NCBI RefSeq assembly: GCF_027853965.1
Contig: NZ_JAQGLB010000035.1
Location: forward strand, 1-51,569
Source of the DNA: Saccharopolyspora indica
GTDB lineage: Bacteria; Actinomycetota; Actinomycetes; Mycobacteriales; Pseudonocardiaceae
Reading direction: 5' to 3'
DNA: 51,569 nt
In this document: piece by piece, positions 15,816-24,033 of the stretch
How the letters are laid out: each line of letters opens with the position of its first letter
Numbering within the stretch: position 1 is the stretch's first letter
The notes under the pieces: generated by a model
Told to the model about the DNA's origin: nothing
Seen by the model: only the letters and a program-made list of their open reading frames with translations
Database searches by the model: none
Position numbers and translations under genes: made by a program

Positions 15816-15831
15816 TGTGAATGCTTGCACG
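15816..15831 (-). promoter_or_regulatory. CRP-like site 1 upstream of whiB1
   Basis: tgtgaatgcttgcacg fits the CRP consensus TGTGA-N6-TCACA with a weaker right half (GCACG). It lies 60 bp upstream of the whiB1 start codon and 29 bp from a second site with an almost identical sequence. Confidence 0.65.
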
Positions 15832-15844
15832 GAGTCCGTGTGCT

Positions 15845-15860
15845 TGTGAATGCTTTCACG
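15845..15860 (-). promoter_or_regulatory. CRP-like site 2 upstream of whiB1
   Basis: tgtgaatgctttcacg has both half-sites (TGTGA-N6-TCACG), one mismatch from the symmetric CRP consensus. It lies 89 bp upstream of whiB1. M. tuberculosis CRP (Rv3676) is known to control whiB1 through two tandem sites. Confidence 0.72.
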
Positions 15861-16005
15861 AACTGCCGCGATGTCAAGAGTTCGATCTCGCGCGGTGAGG
15901 GAACTCACCTGAAAGATCGACAGGACTTGACCAGGGGTTTCGGTGTGTCACCGGTCGCAGACGGGGGTCGCGAGTCGGTAACTACGCCCATCCGTTACGA
16001 GAAGG

Positions 16006-16932
16006 TTATACGGCGACGCGGAGAGCTTCCGGGACTGAGAGGAACTCGATCTCCGAACGCTCACCCAGGCAATCGCCGTCGACCTGCAGGCGCAACGGCT
16101 CCGTACAGGTTACGCGGAGATGGGCCACGTCCGCACGTTGAATTAGGTTACTTCCGTGTGGTTTCGCTCTACCGCGTAGCATTTCCGCTACATGTCGTAA
16201 CACAGGGTAAGTGCGCATGTTCTTCAGCGCGAAGACGCCCAGGCCGGTGTCGAAGCTGGTCTCCGGGCTCATCCGGACCGGGCGGGAGCCGAGGTAGGTC
16301 CAGGGGTCGGTGTTCGAGACGAACACGCTGTGCAATCCGCCGACCTGCGTTTCGTCACCGATTTGCAAGGTGAGCTTCGGCTCCTCGCGAGCCATCCGGA
16401 AGTAGCAGGCGAGCGCGGTGCGGGCGTACAGGGCGGGGGTCACGTTCCGGCCGGTCGAGCGCAGCCGCTCCACCTCGGCGACCACTTCCGCGTCCCAGCC
16501 CACACCCGCGTTGAAGGTGAACCAGCGCTCATCGGCGCGGCCGAGCCCGACCCAGCGGCCGCTGCGCTCGGCCACCGCGCGCAGCAGGCGGTGCGTGGCC
16601 TCGACCGGATCTCGCGGCAGCCCCAGGGCGCGGGCGAACACGTTGGCGGATCCGCCGGGCACCACGCCCAGCGTCGGCATCGCCCGGTCGCCCACGTCAC
16701 CGGCCGAGAACATGCCGTTGACCACTTCGTTGACCGTGCCGTCGCCGCCGTGCGCGATCACCAGGTCCACGCCGTCCTCGACGGCCGCGCGCGCGGTGTC
16801 GGAGGCGTGGCCCCAGTACTGCGTTTCGACGACGTCCAGCTTCAGCTCGCTGGCCAGCGCGTGAGCGAGCACATCCCGGCCAGCCGCAGTGGTGGACGTC
16901 GCCTGCGGGTTGACGACGAGTACGGCGCGCAC
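16006..16932 (-). CDS. Diacylglycerol/lipid kinase (DagK family)
   Basis: A 308-residue diacylglycerol-kinase-like enzyme that would phosphorylate a membrane lipid with ATP. The nucleotide-binding motif GGDGTVNEVVNG lies near residues 62-73, preceded by the N-terminal VVNPQATS signature. VVPGGSANVFARALGLP (about 91-107) and the C-terminal LQVDGDCLGE segment are typical. Start GTG 16932 fits the conserved N-terminus. It corresponds in position to Rv3218 beside whiB1 in M. tuberculosis. The true substrate (diacylglycerol, sphingosine-like or phosphatidylinositol mannoside precursor) cannot be told from sequence. Confidence 0.9.
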   Translation of the reverse strand: MRAVLVVNPQATSTTAAGRDVLAHALASELKLDVVETQYWGHASDTARAAVEDGVDLVIAHGGDGTVNEVVNGMFSAGDVGDRAMPTLGVVPGGSANVFARALGLPRDPVEATHRLLRAVAERSGRWVGLGRADERWFTFNAGVGWDAEVVAEVERLRSTGRNVTPALYARTALACYFRMAREEPKLTLQIGDETQVGGLHSVFVSNTDPWTYLGSRPVRMSPETSFDTGLGVFALKNMRTYPVLRHVAEMLRGRAKPHGSNLIQRADVAHLRVTCTEPLRLQVDGDCLGERSEIEFLSVPEALRVAV

Positions 16933-16959
16933 ACCCGCAGCCTAGGCGAGACCGTTGGT

Positions 16960-17241
16960 TCAGCTCTCCCGCAGGGCCTCCTCCCGCCGCGATCGGTACT
17001 CCCACCAGCTGCGCTGCCCGACGCGGGCGGGGCGGGCCGGCTGAAGCACCAGGAGCGGGTGCGCCGTGCCGCTGACCTCCGCCGGGACCCGGTGGGAGCC
17101 GGACGCGCAACCCCGGAGCGCATCCGTTCGCCGTCCACCCGGGCCGGTCGGGCGCACGGCGGATGGCGCGGACACCCCGATATCCGCGATCGCCGTGGCA
17201 GCCATGAATCGATCATCGCGCGTGACGGTGGTCGCAGCCAT
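16960..17241 (-). CDS. Hypothetical small protein
   Basis: A 93-codon open frame with strong third-position GC in its second half. The C-terminus (HPLLVLQPARPARVGQRSW then WEYRSRREEALRES) looks like real protein: a compact beta strand followed by a charged helix. I do not recognise the family. The start is unsure; ATG 17241 and ATG 17205 both occur. It lies 27 bp upstream of the lipid kinase on the same strand, so the two could be co-transcribed. The region has no competing gene on the other strand before 17321. Confidence 0.5.
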   Translation of the reverse strand: MAATTVTRDDRFMAATAIADIGVSAPSAVRPTGPGGRRTDALRGCASGSHRVPAEVSGTAHPLLVLQPARPARVGQRSWWEYRSRREEALRES

Positions 17242-17320
17242 GCGTCATTCAGGCGGTATTACCATCGACGGGGCATACGCAGAGTCACCGATTCCGCTTT
17301 CCGGAAGGGCAACCGCGACC

Positions 17321-17752
17321 GTGTCGATCGAAGCTGTCCCGCGCACCGTGCGCATCGCCGGCGTCCTGACCACGCTGCAGGCCGTGGCGGGGCTGATCTT
17401 CGTCGTCGCGCTGCTGATCCGCGGCACCAGTGCCGGTTCCGGCGGGGTGGGCGAGTTCGGCAGCGCCCAGACCTACGGGGAGGCCGGCTACTTCGCGCTG
17501 CTGTCGGCCGGAGTCCTCGCGGCGGGCCTCGGCATGCTCAAGGGAAAGCACTGGGCGCGCACCCCGGCCCTGCTGCTGCAGCTGATGCTCCTGGGCACCG
17601 CGTGGTACGCGTTCGGGCCGTCGGGTCAGCCGCTGGCCGGCACGATCCTCGCGATCCCGGCGATCGCGGTCCTGTACTTCATGTTCAACCGCGAAGGACG
17701 GCGCTGGTCGTACTACGGCAACGCCGCCCCCGACGCGGACCGCGAGGACTAG
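17321..17752 (+). CDS. Small integral membrane protein
   Basis: A 143-residue predicted inner-membrane protein with four hydrophobic helices at about residues 11-33, 54-74, 80-99 and 103-121. The C-terminal tail is charged (NREGRRWSYYGNAAPDADRED). I chose GTG 17321 because the hydrophobic domain begins soon after it; the frame is open further upstream but that part is low-complexity and antisense to the previous gene. By position it matches the membrane protein Rv3217c between the lipid kinase and the GNAT gene in M. tuberculosis. Function is unknown. Confidence 0.8.
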   Translation: MSIEAVPRTVRIAGVLTTLQAVAGLIFVVALLIRGTSAGSGGVGEFGSAQTYGEAGYFALLSAGVLAAGLGMLKGKHWARTPALLLQLMLLGTAWYAFGPSGQPLAGTILAIPAIAVLYFMFNREGRRWSYYGNAAPDADRED

Positions 17753-17787
17753 AGCTTTTCCAGGCTCGTTTTGCGTGGCGGTGCGGG

Positions 17788-17960
17788 TGGCGGAACCTCA
17801 GACGCCGCCTGGTCTGCGGGAGCCCGTTCTCATGTATGTCCAATACACGGCGAACGGGCTGTCCTCGCCAGACGACGTCTGAGAACCCGCGGCGGTGCCG
17901 GTTGCGTAGGTGGGTTATGCGCCTGCGGCGCATGCGATGCTTCCGATGCGGTGCCGGTTG
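17788..17960. repeat. Composite intergenic element with long imperfect palindrome
   Basis: Arms 17797-17829 (33 bp) and 17852-17883 (32 bp) are imperfect inverted repeats. They agree at both ends (ctcagacg / cgtctgag and gcccgttc / gaacgggc). The 22-bp loop contains a nested inverted repeat tgtat-gtcca-ataca (17833-17847). The left arm is entered through ggcggaacctcag, the core of the repeat at 3078 and 5666. A 13-bp direct repeat gcggtgccggttg follows at 17892-17904 and 17948-17960. The element fills the 17753-18010 gap, which has no gene. Confidence 0.75.
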
Positions 17961-18010
17961 TGTTTCGCGGTTGGCGCACCCGACCCGTTCAGGCAGGTGC
18001 TGAACCCGCC

Positions 18011-18478
18011 TCAGGCGCTGAAGGCGCGGAGCGGGTCGCCGGTGAGGCGGAAGACCGTCCACTCGTCCATCGGGATCGCGCCCGCCGCCTTGTAGAAGTC
18101 GATCGCCGGTTCGTTCCAGTCCAGGACCTGCCACTCCAGCCGCGCGTAACCGCGGTCGACGCACTCCTTGGCCAGCGTCTGCAGCAACGCCTTGCCCAGG
18201 CCGCTGCCGCGCTGCTGGGGCTGCACGAACAGGTCCTCCAGGTAGATGCCGTGCACGCCCTCCCAGGTGGAGAAGTTCAGGAACCACAGGGCGAGTCCCA
18301 CCACCGCGCCGTCCACTTCGGCCACGTGCCCGAACAGCGCGGGGTCCGGACCGAACAGCGCCGTGCGCAGCTGCTGCTCGGTCAGGTGGCACAGCTCGGG
18401 CGCCTTCTCGTACAGCGCGAGCTCGTGCACCAGCTCGACCATGGCCGGGACGTCGGCTTCGGTCGCACGGCGGATCAT
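18011..18478 (-). CDS. GNAT-family N-acetyltransferase
   Basis: A 155-residue acetyltransferase. Motif A for acetyl-CoA binding is VQPQQRGSGLGKALLQTL (about residues 84-101), preceded by GIYLEDLFV. The sequence resembles diamine/spermidine N-acetyltransferases (ELALYEKAPE near the N-terminus, WNEPAIDFYKAAGA near the C-terminus), so an amine substrate is plausible but unproven. ATG 18478 has GGAGG 5 bases upstream. It sits where Rv3216 lies in M. tuberculosis, 65 bp upstream from the end of the phosphatase gene region and on the same strand. Confidence 0.88.
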   Translation of the reverse strand: MIRRATEADVPAMVELVHELALYEKAPELCHLTEQQLRTALFGPDPALFGHVAEVDGAVVGLALWFLNFSTWEGVHGIYLEDLFVQPQQRGSGLGKALLQTLAKECVDRGYARLEWQVLDWNEPAIDFYKAAGAIPMDEWTVFRLTGDPLRAFSA

Positions 18479-18543
18479 CCATACCTCCACGGGTTCTGCC
18501 TACCGGGCCAGCATATTCGCGCCCGGCAGGCGACCCGCGCGGC

Positions 18544-19140
18544 TCAGCCCTGCTGCCAGGGTGGGATGTTGGAGCGCACCACCTGCGGTGCTCCGCGCTC
18601 GCGGCCGAGGACGGTGATCCCGGCCGGGTCCAGCGCGAAACCCACGCCGGCGACCGCGGGCAGGCCCAGCCAGCGGGCGATCAGGCAGCGGCTGAAGTGG
18701 CCGTGGCCCACCAGCACCACGTCGGAAGCGGTGTCGGCGATGCGGGCCAGCAGCTCGTCGGCGCGCGCCGACACCTGCTCCGCGCTCTCGCCGCCCGGGC
18801 AGGGGTGCGTCCACACCGTCCAGTCCGGGACCTGCTCGCGGATCTCCGGGGTGGTCAGGCCCTCGTAGTCGCCGTAGTCCCATTCCGCGAGCAGCGGTTC
18901 GGTGACGACGTCGTCCAACCCGGCCAGCACCGCCGTGCGCTGCGCGCGCTGGCGCGGGCTCGCGAGCACGACCACCGGTCCGGCGGGGCGCAGCGCGGTC
19001 AGGGTCTGCCCGGCTTGGCGGGCCCGCAGTTCGCCCTCGACCGTGAGCGGGATGTCGGACCGGCTGGTGTGCTGGCCGGTCTGGGACCACTCGGTGGTGC
19101 CGTGTCGGAGGAGGTAAACGCGGTTTTCGTCCGGTGCCAC
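18544..19140 (-). CDS. Histidine phosphatase (phosphoglycerate-mutase-like, Rv3214 type)
   Basis: A 198-residue protein of the histidine phosphatase superfamily. The phospho-acceptor motif LLRHGTTEW is at about residues 10-18. The second His lies in VGHGHFSR, and WDYGDYEG holds the acidic catalytic region. In M. tuberculosis the syntenic protein (Rv3214) was annotated as a mutase but behaves as an acid phosphatase; I infer the same here. The start is GTG 19140. It ends the block of genes conserved with mycobacteria. Confidence 0.92.
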   Translation of the reverse strand: MAPDENRVYLLRHGTTEWSQTGQHTSRSDIPLTVEGELRARQAGQTLTALRPAGPVVVLASPRQRAQRTAVLAGLDDVVTEPLLAEWDYGDYEGLTTPEIREQVPDWTVWTHPCPGGESAEQVSARADELLARIADTASDVVLVGHGHFSRCLIARWLGLPAVAGVGFALDPAGITVLGRERGAPQVVRSNIPPWQQG

Positions 19141-19158
19141 GGCCAGAGCGTAACCGCG

Positions 19159-19785
19159 CTAGGCCGGAAGCACCCCTTCGCGGACCGCCGCCACCAGCTC
19201 CGGGCCCGCCTTGTCGGGCGATCCGGCGTCGAACGGCGGCTGCGGGTCGTACTCCAGGGCCAGCTGGATCAGCTTCGCGCTGTCCTCGCCCCACAGCCGC
19301 GCCGCCAGCAGCAGGGCCATGTCGATGCCCGCCGACACCCCGGCGCCCGTGATCACGTCGCCGTCCACCACCACGCGATCGGTGCTGACCTGCGCTCCGA
19401 GCTCGGCCAGGACGTCGCGGACCGCCCAGTGCGTCGTCGCCCGCTTGCCGGTGAGGACACCGGCCTTGGCCAGCAACGTCGATCCCGAGCACACCGACGC
19501 CGTCCAGGTGGTGGTCGGGTGCACGGCGGCCAGCCAGGTGATCAGCTCGGTGCTCTCCAGCGCGGTGTGCCACCGGGAGCTGCCGGGGACCACGACGATG
19601 TCGGGCCGGGTCAGCTCGGCGAACGTCGTCGTCGGCTGGATCGGCAGGCCGGAGTCGCAGATCACCGTGTCGCGGCTCGCCGCGACGAAGTGCGGGGTGA
19701 CGCTGTCCGGTCCGGCGAGGACCTCGTACGGGCCGATCAGGTCCAGCGCGGTGAACTTGTCGTAGAGCACGAATGCGATGTCCAC
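19159..19785 (-). CDS. DJ-1/PfpI family protein, isonitrile-hydratase-like
   Basis: A 208-residue DJ-1/PfpI-superfamily protein. The nucleophile elbow is TASVCSGSTLLAKAGVL with Cys99, followed by GKRATTHW, the pattern of isonitrile hydratase (InhA) and of GlxA-type regulators. It begins with MDIAFVLYDKFTALDLIGPYEVL. Its gene starts 10 bp after the stop of an AraC/GlxA-type regulator whose sensor domain is homologous to it, so enzyme and sensor probably share a ligand. The natural substrate is unknown. Confidence 0.9.
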   Translation of the reverse strand: MDIAFVLYDKFTALDLIGPYEVLAGPDSVTPHFVAASRDTVICDSGLPIQPTTTFAELTRPDIVVVPGSSRWHTALESTELITWLAAVHPTTTWTASVCSGSTLLAKAGVLTGKRATTHWAVRDVLAELGAQVSTDRVVVDGDVITGAGVSAGIDMALLLAARLWGEDSAKLIQLALEYDPQPPFDAGSPDKAGPELVAAVREGVLPA

Positions 19786-19795
19786 AGTGGTCTCC

Positions 19796-20764
19796 TCAGT
19801 GGGTCGGCGCCGGTCGCCCGGCGGTGCTGAAGCGGTCGCGGTAGGTGCTGGGCGGGACCCCGAGCTGGCGGACGAAGGCGCGGCGCATGGTCTCGGCGCT
19901 GCCGAAGCCGCAGCGCCGCGCGATGCCGCGCTGGCCGCTTTCGAGCATCAAGCGCGCCGCTTCGACGCGCGCCCGCTCGACGTAGCGGCCCGGGCTGGTG
20001 CCCACCTGCTTGGTGAACAGCCGGGTGAAGTGGCGCGGGCTCATGGCCAGCCGGTCGGCCATCACCGGGACCCGGTGATCGCCCGCGGGGTTCGCGGCGA
20101 TCTCGGCGAGCAGATCGTGCAGCGCGCTGTCGTGGACCGGCTGCGCGGAGTGCCACACGCTGAACTGCGACTGCCCGCCCGGGCGCTGGAGGAACACCAC
20201 CATCCACTTGGCGATGGTGCGGGCGACCTCCACGCCGTGGTCGTCCTCGACCATGGCCAGCGCGAGATCGATCCCGGCGCTGACCCCGGCCGCGGTGAGC
20301 AGCGGGGCGTCGCGGACGTAGATCGCGTCCGGTTCCACCACGACGTCCGGGTAGGACGCGGCGAGCTCGTCGCACATCGCCCAGTGCGTGGTGGCCCGGC
20401 GCCCGGCCAGCAACCCGGCCTCCGCCAGCAGGAACGCCCCGGTGCAGACCGACGCCGTCCGCCGGGCGCGCTCGGACAACCGGCGCACCTGCCGGACCAG
20501 CTCGGGATCGGCGGCCGCTTCGCGGGACCCCCAGCCGCCCGCCACGACGAGCGTGTCGAGCTCGTCGACGTCCTGGAGCGCGAGGTCCACGCCCAGCCGG
20601 AACCGCGACGAGGCGATCACGTCGCGACCGCTGGGCGAGGCCAGGAGCACTTCGTAGCCCCGGCGGAGCAGCTGATCAGCGCCGTCGAAGACCTCCAGCG
20701 GCCCGGCGACGTCGAGCAGCTGGACGCCGTCGTGGACCAGGATGACCACTCGGTGCCTGTTCAC
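19796..20764 (-). CDS. GlxA-family transcriptional regulator (DJ-1 domain + AraC HTH)
   Basis: A roughly 322-residue regulator. The N-terminal DJ-1/PfpI-like domain (about 1-190) carries TASVCTGAFLLAEAGLLAGRRATTHW-type sequence, with the equivalent cysteine. The C-terminal AraC double helix-turn-helix (about 225-310) reads MADRLAMSPRHFTRLFTKQVGTSPGRYVERAR in part. I prefer GTG 20764, giving VNRHRVVILVHDGVQLLDVAGPLEVF; an in-frame start at 20815 is possible and would nearly abut the upstream regulator gene. It is likely co-transcribed with the DJ-1 enzyme gene below it. Confidence 0.9.
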   Translation of the reverse strand: MNRHRVVILVHDGVQLLDVAGPLEVFDGADQLLRRGYEVLLASPSGRDVIASSRFRLGVDLALQDVDELDTLVVAGGWGSREAAADPELVRQVRRLSERARRTASVCTGAFLLAEAGLLAGRRATTHWAMCDELAASYPDVVVEPDAIYVRDAPLLTAAGVSAGIDLALAMVEDDHGVEVARTIAKWMVVFLQRPGGQSQFSVWHSAQPVHDSALHDLLAEIAANPAGDHRVPVMADRLAMSPRHFTRLFTKQVGTSPGRYVERARVEAARLMLESGQRGIARRCGFGSAETMRRAFVRQLGVPPSTYRDRFSTAGRPAPTH

Positions 20765-20818
20765 CTCATCGAGCTTGGCCGTACCGGTGGGCGTCCTCAA
20801 GGACGAGCACCCCACCGA

Positions 20819-23800
20819 TCAGGACATGTGCTCGGCACGTCCTTCCGCGTAGGCCGCGGCGAAGGTCTCCGGGGCGGTTTCGCGGGCTCGGGCGGTGATG
20901 CGGTCGACGTCGGCGCGTTCGGCCCGGGGGAGGGGCGCGCCGACCGATTCGCGGGTCACCGCGGCTCTTCCGAGCAGGCGCGCGGCCGCCGCGGCGTCGC
21001 CGAGGAGCGCTTTGACACCGGCCAGGCCTTCGAGGGCGAGGGCGATCGCGCGGGGATCTTCGGTGCTCTCGGCGGTGGCGAGGCCTTCGGTGTGGAGGCG
21101 GGTCGCGGTGTCGGCGTCGGCGCGTTGTTCGGCGATGAAACCGAGTTCTGCCAGTGCCAGGGCGACACCGGGGTGATCGCCGGCCCGGCGGCTCCACCGC
21201 AGCTGTCGGTGCCACAGCTGCTCGGCGTCGTCCAGGCGCCCTTGGCGGCGGGCGGTCAGCGCCAGGCCGAACTCGGCGTAGACCAGTCCCTGCTCGTTGC
21301 GGGCCGCCGCGGCGAGGTCGGCGGCGCGGCGGTGGTGGGTTTCGGATGCTTCGAGATCTCCGGTGAGCAGCGCGATGCGGCCGAGCCCGGAGAGCTTGTT
21401 GGCGGCCTCGGAGGCGAGGCCGAGGTCTTCGGCGATGCGCAGCCCGTCGCGGTGCGTGCGCGCGGCCATCGCGTAGTCGCCGGTGATCTCGGCGACCCTG
21501 GCCAGCAGCTCGGCCGCCTGCAACTGCCCCCACTGGTCGCCGAGCTCGTCGAACAGCGCCTTCGCCGTCGTCGCGTCCTCCCGGGACGCGGCGAGCTCAC
21601 CGCGCACGATCCCGCGGCGGGCCCGGTTGGTGAGCACCGCGGCCTCGCCCCAGCGGTCCTCGGCCTCCCGGAAGACCCGCAGCGCCCGTTCCAGGACGTG
21701 CGGTGGCCCGGAGTAGTCGCCGACGTCGAGGTGGACGAACTCGAGGAAGCACTCGGCCCGCGCCCTGGCGACCGGATCGGTGATCTCGGGCCGCTCCCGG
21801 GCGACGTTGCGCTCGGCACCGGAGAGCACGGCCAGGGAATCCCGGCACGCCACCACCACCGGGTCGGCGCCGGCGCCCGCCAGCAGCTGGTGCGCTTCCC
21901 GGAACCGGCCGCGCAGGAAGAGGTGCCACGACGCCGCCGCGGCCAGGTGCCGCGTCGCCGCGGTGTCGCCGTGGCGGACCGAATCGTCCAGGCAGGAGCG
22001 GAGGTTCGGCAGTTCCAGGTCGAGCCGCCGCAGCCAGTTCCGCTGCTCGCCGCTGCGCAACCCGGCTTCGGCCCGTTCGGCCAGCTCGGCGTGGTGGCGG
22101 CGCGCCCGCTGCCGCACGGCGTCGGTCTCCTCGGCTTCGGCGAGCCTTTCCCGGCAGTAGGCGGCCACCGATTCCAGCAGCCGGTAGCGCGGACGTCCGT
22201 CGGGGAAGCCGACCGCCACCAGGCTGCGGTCGACCAGGCCGGTGAGCACGTCGAGCAGCGTGCTCGGCTCGTTCGCGCAGACCGCTTCGGCGGCGTCGAG
22301 CGTGCACCCGTCGGCGAAGACCGAGAGGCGGCGCAGGACGATCTGCTCCTCCTCGCCGAGCAGGCCCCAGCTCCAGTCGATGACCGCCCGCAGGGTCTGG
22401 TGCCGGGTGGGCGCGCGGCGGTTGCGGGCGGTCAGCAGGTCGAAGCGGTCGTCCAGGCGGGCGGCGAGTTCGCGCAGGCCGAGGCCGCGGATCCGGGAGG
22501 CCGCCAGTTCCAGCGCCAGCGGCAGGCCGTCGAGGCGGCGGCAGATCGCGGCGATCGCGGCGGCGTCGTCGTCCCGCTCGTCGAACCCGGCCGCGACCGC
22601 GCGGGCCAGGAACAGCTGCGCGGCGCTGGAATCGCGGACCGCCGCGGGCGTTTCGCCGTCGGGCAGGGCCAGCGGCTGGACCGGCCACAGCTGCTCGCCG
22701 GGCAGGTGCAGCGGTTCCCGGCTGGTCGCGAGGAGCCGCACGCCGGGCGCGGCGGCCAGCAGCCGGTCGGCCAGCGCGGCGGTCGCGTCGATGACGTGCT
22801 CGCAGTTGTCGAGCAGGAGCAGGAGGTGCTTGCCGCGCAGGGCTTCGGCCAAGCAGGTGGCGCCGTCCAGCGGGGATCCGGCGACCTCGTCGCGCAGGCC
22901 CAGCACGGCCGCGATGGCATCGGCCACCGCGGCTTCGGTGGCCGCGGCCTCGGTGTCGATGGCGGCGAGCTCGACCAGCCAGGCGCCGTCGGGGAAGGAT
23001 TCCGCTGCGGCCCGGGTGGCCTCCAGGCCGAGCCGGGTCTTGCCGACCCCGCCCGGACCGGTCAGCGTCACCAGGCGTCCCGCGGTCAGCCGGGCGCGCA
23101 CCGACTCCAGGTCGCCATCGCGGCCGATCAGCGCCGAGACGGCGGCGGGCAGGTTGTGCCCGGGAGCGGTGGCGGTGAGCGCCGGTTCCTGCCGGAGCAT
23201 CGAACTGTGCAGCGCGGCCAGCTCGGGACCCGGGTCGATGCCGAGCTCGTCGGCGAGGCGGGCCCGCACCAGCTGGTAGGCCTCCAAAGCCTCGGCTTGC
23301 CGCCCGGAACCGTAGAGCGCGCGCAGGTGGACGGCTTGCAGGCGCTCGCGGTGCGGGTGGAGCGCGACCAGCTCGGCCAGGTCAGCGGCGACCCCGGTGT
23401 GCTCGCCCAGTTCGAGGCGCGCAGCGGCGTGCTCCTCCTGCGCGGCCAGGCGCTGGTCGTGCAACCGGGTGCGGGCGGGTGCAGCGAAGTCGGCGTCGGC
23501 GAACTCCGCGAACGCCTCGCCGCGCCAGATGTCGAGGGCAGCGGCCAGCGCTGCTGCTCGTGCCCTGGCATCGGGCGAGGTCTTGGCCTGCGCGCTCAGC
23601 GCTGCGAAGCGCCCGGCGTCGACGGCCTCGGCGTCGATGTCGAGCCGGTAGGCGCCGGAGCGGAACTCCAGCAGCGCGCGGGCTCCCGGCTCGGCGGAGT
23701 CCAGCACCTTGCGCAGCTGCGAGATCTTGGCGCGCAGCGTCGGCACCGGTTTGCCGGGCGGGGCCGAACCCCACAGGTCCTCGACCAGCCGGTCGGCGGA

Positions 23801-23923
23801 GATGAACCGGCCGGGCGTGACGAGCAGGTCCGCGAGCAGGGCCCGCACCTTCGCCTCCGGGACGGGCACCGGAGTGCCGTTGTCGGTCCACACCGCCAGC
23901 GGGCCCAGCACTCCGAAACGCAC
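20819..23923 (-). CDS. AfsR/SARP-like regulator with BTAD, NB-ARC ATPase and TPR domains
   Basis: A 1034-residue transcriptional regulator. It has an OmpR-type winged helix (about 1-90: VRFGVLGPLAVW, LRAKISQLRKVL), a bacterial transcriptional activation domain (about 95-245), an NB-ARC-type ATPase with P-loop GPGGVGKTR (about 289-297) and Walker B LLLLDNCEH, and a long C-terminal helical repeat region with TPR character (about 560-1034). The start is GTG 23923, where domain homology begins. It diverges from an oxidoreductase gene with about 110 bp between them and lies 54 bp upstream of the GlxA-type gene, so it may control both directions. Confidence 0.93.
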   Translation of the reverse strand: MRFGVLGPLAVWTDNGTPVPVPEAKVRALLADLLVTPGRFISADRLVEDLWGSAPPGKPVPTLRAKISQLRKVLDSAEPGARALLEFRSGAYRLDIDAEAVDAGRFAALSAQAKTSPDARARAAALAAALDIWRGEAFAEFADADFAAPARTRLHDQRLAAQEEHAAARLELGEHTGVAADLAELVALHPHRERLQAVHLRALYGSGRQAEALEAYQLVRARLADELGIDPGPELAALHSSMLRQEPALTATAPGHNLPAAVSALIGRDGDLESVRARLTAGRLVTLTGPGGVGKTRLGLEATRAAAESFPDGAWLVELAAIDTEAAATEAAVADAIAAVLGLRDEVAGSPLDGATCLAEALRGKHLLLLLDNCEHVIDATAALADRLLAAAPGVRLLATSREPLHLPGEQLWPVQPLALPDGETPAAVRDSSAAQLFLARAVAAGFDERDDDAAAIAAICRRLDGLPLALELAASRIRGLGLRELAARLDDRFDLLTARNRRAPTRHQTLRAVIDWSWGLLGEEEQIVLRRLSVFADGCTLDAAEAVCANEPSTLLDVLTGLVDRSLVAVGFPDGRPRYRLLESVAAYCRERLAEAEETDAVRQRARRHHAELAERAEAGLRSGEQRNWLRRLDLELPNLRSCLDDSVRHGDTAATRHLAAAASWHLFLRGRFREAHQLLAGAGADPVVVACRDSLAVLSGAERNVARERPEITDPVARARAECFLEFVHLDVGDYSGPPHVLERALRVFREAEDRWGEAAVLTNRARRGIVRGELAASREDATTAKALFDELGDQWGQLQAAELLARVAEITGDYAMAARTHRDGLRIAEDLGLASEAANKLSGLGRIALLTGDLEASETHHRRAADLAAAARNEQGLVYAEFGLALTARRQGRLDDAEQLWHRQLRWSRRAGDHPGVALALAELGFIAEQRADADTATRLHTEGLATAESTEDPRAIALALEGLAGVKALLGDAAAAARLLGRAAVTRESVGAPLPRAERADVDRITARARETAPETFAAAYAEGRAEHMS

Positions 23924-24033
23924 GACCCGACAGTACCCGGTGACCTGCGGTGATGGCCGACCGCAAGCGGACCCGAAGCGAACCGCAACCGGTGCCGCCC
24001 AAGCTTGGGCCAACTTCAGTGAGAGGACAGGCC

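Noticed and set aside
15284..15820. Plus-strand open frame overlapping whiB1 on the other strand
   Set aside because: It is Arg/Ser-rich shadow sequence; WhiB1 with all four cysteines is clearly the real gene.
19778..23953. Very long plus-strand open frame (about 1390 codons) opposite the AfsR-like and GlxA-type genes
   Set aside because: It is antisense to well-supported genes. Its translation is low-complexity Gly/Arg/Gln sequence, an effect of high third-position GC on the coding strand.
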